A DNA stretch of 7,256 bases from an uncultured beta proteobacterium. GTDB taxonomy: Bacteria; Pseudomonadota; Gammaproteobacteria; Burkholderiales; Rhodocyclaceae. The stretch spans positions 1 through 7,256 of the forward strand of contig CAIZKA010000177.1 in the NCBI GenBank assembly GCA_903933395.1, written 5' to 3'. The notes under the pieces are model-generated. The model did no database searches. It had not been told where the DNA came from and saw nothing but the letters and a program-made list of their open reading frames with translations. The translations under genes were made by a program, and so were the position numbers. Shown here piece after piece: positions 5,350 to 7,256 of the stretch. Positions within the stretch are counted from its first letter, which is position 1; every line of letters starts with the position of its first letter.

Positions 5350-6674
5350 GTACCTTGCAAGTAGGCATCCTGTTCGGCATCGCCACCTTCGTTGCGCTGT
5401 TTTCCGGAATGCCGATCGCGTTCGCGGTGGGCTCGGTGGCGCTGGTCTTCATGCTGCTCTACATGCCGGCGGAAACCGTGGGGCTGATCGCCGAAACCCT
5501 GTATTCGGAGCTCGACAATTTCGTCCTGCTGACCATTCCGCTGTTCGTCCTGATGGGCGCGGCAATCGGCAAGTCGCGCGCCGGCGGCGACCTGTATTCC
5601 TCGCTCAACCGCTGGATGGGAGGCATCCCCGGCGGCCTCGGCGCCGCCAACGTGATGGCCTGCTCGGTGTTCGCCGCGATGTGCGGATCGAGTCCCGCCA
5701 CCTGTTCGGCGATCGGTTCCTCGGGCATTCCCGAGATGCGCAAGCGCGGCTATTCGTCCGGACTGGCGGCCGGCATCATCGCGGCCGGCGGCACGCTGGG
5801 CATCCTGATCCCGCCCTCGCTGACCCTGATCCTCTATGGCGTCGTCACCGAGCAATCGATCGGCAAGCTGTTCATCGCCGGTGTCGGTCCCGGCCTGCTG
5901 CTCACCGCGCTGTTCATCGTCTGGGTGGTGATCAAGTTCCGCCGCGAGCAGGCCAGCGCCAGGTTGCTGGGCGATAACGTCGAGATCCTGCGCGAGGAAA
6001 GCTTCACCTGGCGCCAGAAGCTGGAAACCCTGCCACGACTGGCGCCCTTCGTCGGCATCATCGTCATCATCATGGTCGCGCTCTACGGCGGCTGGGCCAC
6101 GCCTTCGGAAGTCGCCGGCATCGGCGCCTTTTTTTCGCTGCTGATGGTGATCGTGATCTACGGCTGCTGGCGGTGGGCCGACATGAAGGCCATCCTCGGC
6201 GGCACGGTGCGCGAATCGACCATGGTGATGATGATCATCGCCATGAGTTTCTTCTACACCTATGTCATGAGCTACCTGCACATCACGCAGGAAGTCGCGG
6301 CCTGGATGGTGGGGCTGCCGCTGGGCAAATGGGGCTTCTTCGTCGCCACCAACATCCTGCTGGTGGTGCTCGGCTTTTTCCTGCCGCCGGTGGCGATCAT
6401 CCTGATGGTGACGCCGATCATCCTGCCCGCGCTCAAGGCGCACGGCATCGACCTGGTCTGGTTCGGCATCGTCATGACCATCCTGATGGAAATGGGCCTG
6501 ATCCATCCGCCGGTCGGCCTCAACCTCTTCGTCATCAATTCGATTGCGCCCGACATACGGATGCGCGACATCATCTGGGGCACGCTGCCCTTCATCGGCC
6601 TGATGATCCTGGCCATCGCGCTGCTGGCATTCTTTCCGGGGATCGCGATGTGGCTGCCGGACAATGTCAAATAA
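5346..6674 (+). CDS. dctM: TRAP transporter large membrane subunit DctM
   Basis: This is a 442-residue, very hydrophobic inner-membrane protein that forms the ion-driven translocation channel of the TRAP system. Family landmarks are SGMPIAFAVG (20-29), CGSSPATCSAIGSSGIPEM (113-131), GGTLGILIPPSLTLILYG (148-165), and MGLIHPPVGLNLFVIN (383-398). The two Gly/Pro/Ser-rich hairpin regions are those implicated in sodium and substrate binding in known TRAP structures. A more polar loop at about 198-232 divides the two halves. The start is the GTG at 5346, which overlaps the dctQ stop codon (GTGA arrangement) and has AGGGA 9 bases upstream. The protein then begins STLQVGILFGIATF, the normal first membrane helix. 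An in-frame ATG at 5241 would add a non-hydrophobic stretch read through dctQ and is rejected. Length is slightly above the usual value of about 425-430. Confidence 0.95.
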   Translation: MSTLQVGILFGIATFVALFSGMPIAFAVGSVALVFMLLYMPAETVGLIAETLYSELDNFVLLTIPLFVLMGAAIGKSRAGGDLYSSLNRWMGGIPGGLGAANVMACSVFAAMCGSSPATCSAIGSSGIPEMRKRGYSSGLAAGIIAAGGTLGILIPPSLTLILYGVVTEQSIGKLFIAGVGPGLLLTALFIVWVVIKFRREQASARLLGDNVEILREESFTWRQKLETLPRLAPFVGIIVIIMVALYGGWATPSEVAGIGAFFSLLMVIVIYGCWRWADMKAILGGTVRESTMVMMIIAMSFFYTYVMSYLHITQEVAAWMVGLPLGKWGFFVATNILLVVLGFFLPPVAIILMVTPIILPALKAHGIDLVWFGIVMTILMEMGLIHPPVGLNLFVINSIAPDIRMRDIIWGTLPFIGLMILAIALLAFFPGIAMWLPDNVK

Positions 6675-6693
6675 GCGCTGAAGCAATCATTCA

Positions 6694-7256
6694 ATGAATC
6701 AGAACCTGTATTCGCTGCTCGCCGCGCATTTTCCGGAGAACCCTGCAGCGCCCTGCATGCTCCTGCCCGACGGCCGGGTGTGGACCTACGGCGACGTCGA
6801 ACGCGCCTCGGGGCGCATGGCCAACCTGATCGCGGCGCTGGGCTTGAAGCCAGGCGACCGCGTCGCGGCGCAAGTGGAAAAGACCCCCGAGGCGCTGGTG
6901 CTCTACCTCGCCGCATTGCGCGCCGGCATGGTCTTCCTGCCGCTGAATCCGGCCTACCAGCGCCACGAACTGGGGTACTTTCTCGCCGACGCGAAGCCCG
7001 GCCTGTTCGTCTGCCGGCCGCAGGCGCGGGCACTGGCCGATGAACTGGCCGGGCAAGCCGGCGTGCCCCACGTCCTGGAACTCGACGACGCGGGAAACGG
7101 CTCGCTGATCGCCGCCGCCGCGCCGCATGCGGACGCCTTTGTCACCGTGACGCGAACTGCCGCGGACCTTGCCGCCATCCTCTACACCTCGGGCACCACC
7201 GGGCGTTCCAAGGGTGCCATGCTCTCCCACGGCAACCTCGCGCACAACGCGCAGAC
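6694..7256 (+). CDS. matB: Malonyl-CoA synthetase, AMP-forming, 3' end outside the window
   Basis: The reading frame is open from the ATG at 6694 to the window edge, giving the first 187 residues of an acyl-adenylate-forming enzyme. LPDGRVWTYGDVERASGRMAN (24-44), GLKPGDRVAAQVEKTPEALV (50-69) and GMVFLPLNPAYQRHELGYF (78-96) are typical of the N-terminal domain of malonyl-CoA synthetases. The ATP-binding P-loop appears as YTSGTTGRSKGAMLSH at residues 164-179. These enzymes join malonate to CoA using ATP, giving malonyl-CoA, AMP and pyrophosphate. Specificity is inferred from overall resemblance and from sharing an operon with malonyl-CoA decarboxylase. Another short-chain acyl-CoA synthetase is possible because the C-terminal substrate and catalytic lysine regions are missing. 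The gene starts 19 bases after dctM, with no good Shine-Dalgarno sequence in that gap. Confidence 0.9.
   Translation, partial: MNQNLYSLLAAHFPENPAAPCMLLPDGRVWTYGDVERASGRMANLIAALGLKPGDRVAAQVEKTPEALVLYLAALRAGMVFLPLNPAYQRHELGYFLADAKPGLFVCRPQARALADELAGQAGVPHVLELDDAGNGSLIAAAAPHADAFVTVTRTAADLAAILYTSGTTGRSKGAMLSHGNLAHNAQ

Noticed and set aside
5325..6686. A 453-codon open frame on the minus strand opposite dctM, rich in His, Asp and Gln
   Set aside because: It lies wholly opposite a well-supported DctM gene. Its odd composition is what reversed hydrophobic codons in GC-rich DNA produce. It has no domain signature or convincing start.
1..7256. Mobile elements, CRISPR arrays, tRNA or rRNA genes
   Set aside because: No transposase or integrase motifs, terminal repeats, regularly spaced direct repeats, or recognisable structural RNA sequences were seen. 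The window is almost fully accounted for by ordinary coding genes.

Overview
The window is a GC-rich, densely coding stretch of about 7.3 kb. Codon use, operon style and protein types suggest a betaproteobacterium. A Rhodocyclales or Burkholderiales relative is plausible, but this is a judgement by eye without a database comparison. I see no mobile element, CRISPR array, tRNA or rRNA.

Left region (about 1-1720): a small secreted protein with two cysteines lies on the minus strand (3-449). A 159-bp divergent gap follows. Two tightly packed plus-strand genes come next: a periplasmic DsrE/DsrF-like protein (609-1049) and a HAD-superfamily nucleotidase of the YrfG (GMP/IMP 5'-nucleotidase) type (1030-1719, or from 1066). 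They look like housekeeping or accessory genes with no clear tie to the genes on the right.

Right region (about 1720 to the window end): a probable malonate utilisation operon in the order GntR regulator, malonyl-CoA decarboxylase, TRAP transporter DctP-DctQ-DctM, malonyl-CoA synthetase (cut by the window edge). The inferred scheme has four steps. The periplasmic DctP protein captures malonate. The DctQ/DctM membrane complex imports it using an ion gradient. The AMP-forming synthetase converts malonate, ATP and CoA to malonyl-CoA. The decarboxylase then yields acetyl-CoA and CO2. The FCD-type GntR regulator at the front probably senses malonate or a derivative and binds a TTGTATACAA palindrome plus a degenerate copy just upstream of its own start. 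Gaps between the operon genes are 19 nt or less and two junctions overlap with GTG starts, so co-transcription and translational coupling are likely.

The system is a variant of a known pathway (mat genes of rhizobia and relatives), not a wholly new one. The points most worth a second look are the operator pair and Shine-Dalgarno-less start of the regulator, a hairpin plus strong ribosome binding site before the binding-protein gene, the twin-arginine motif on DctP, and the two poorly characterised exported proteins on the left.
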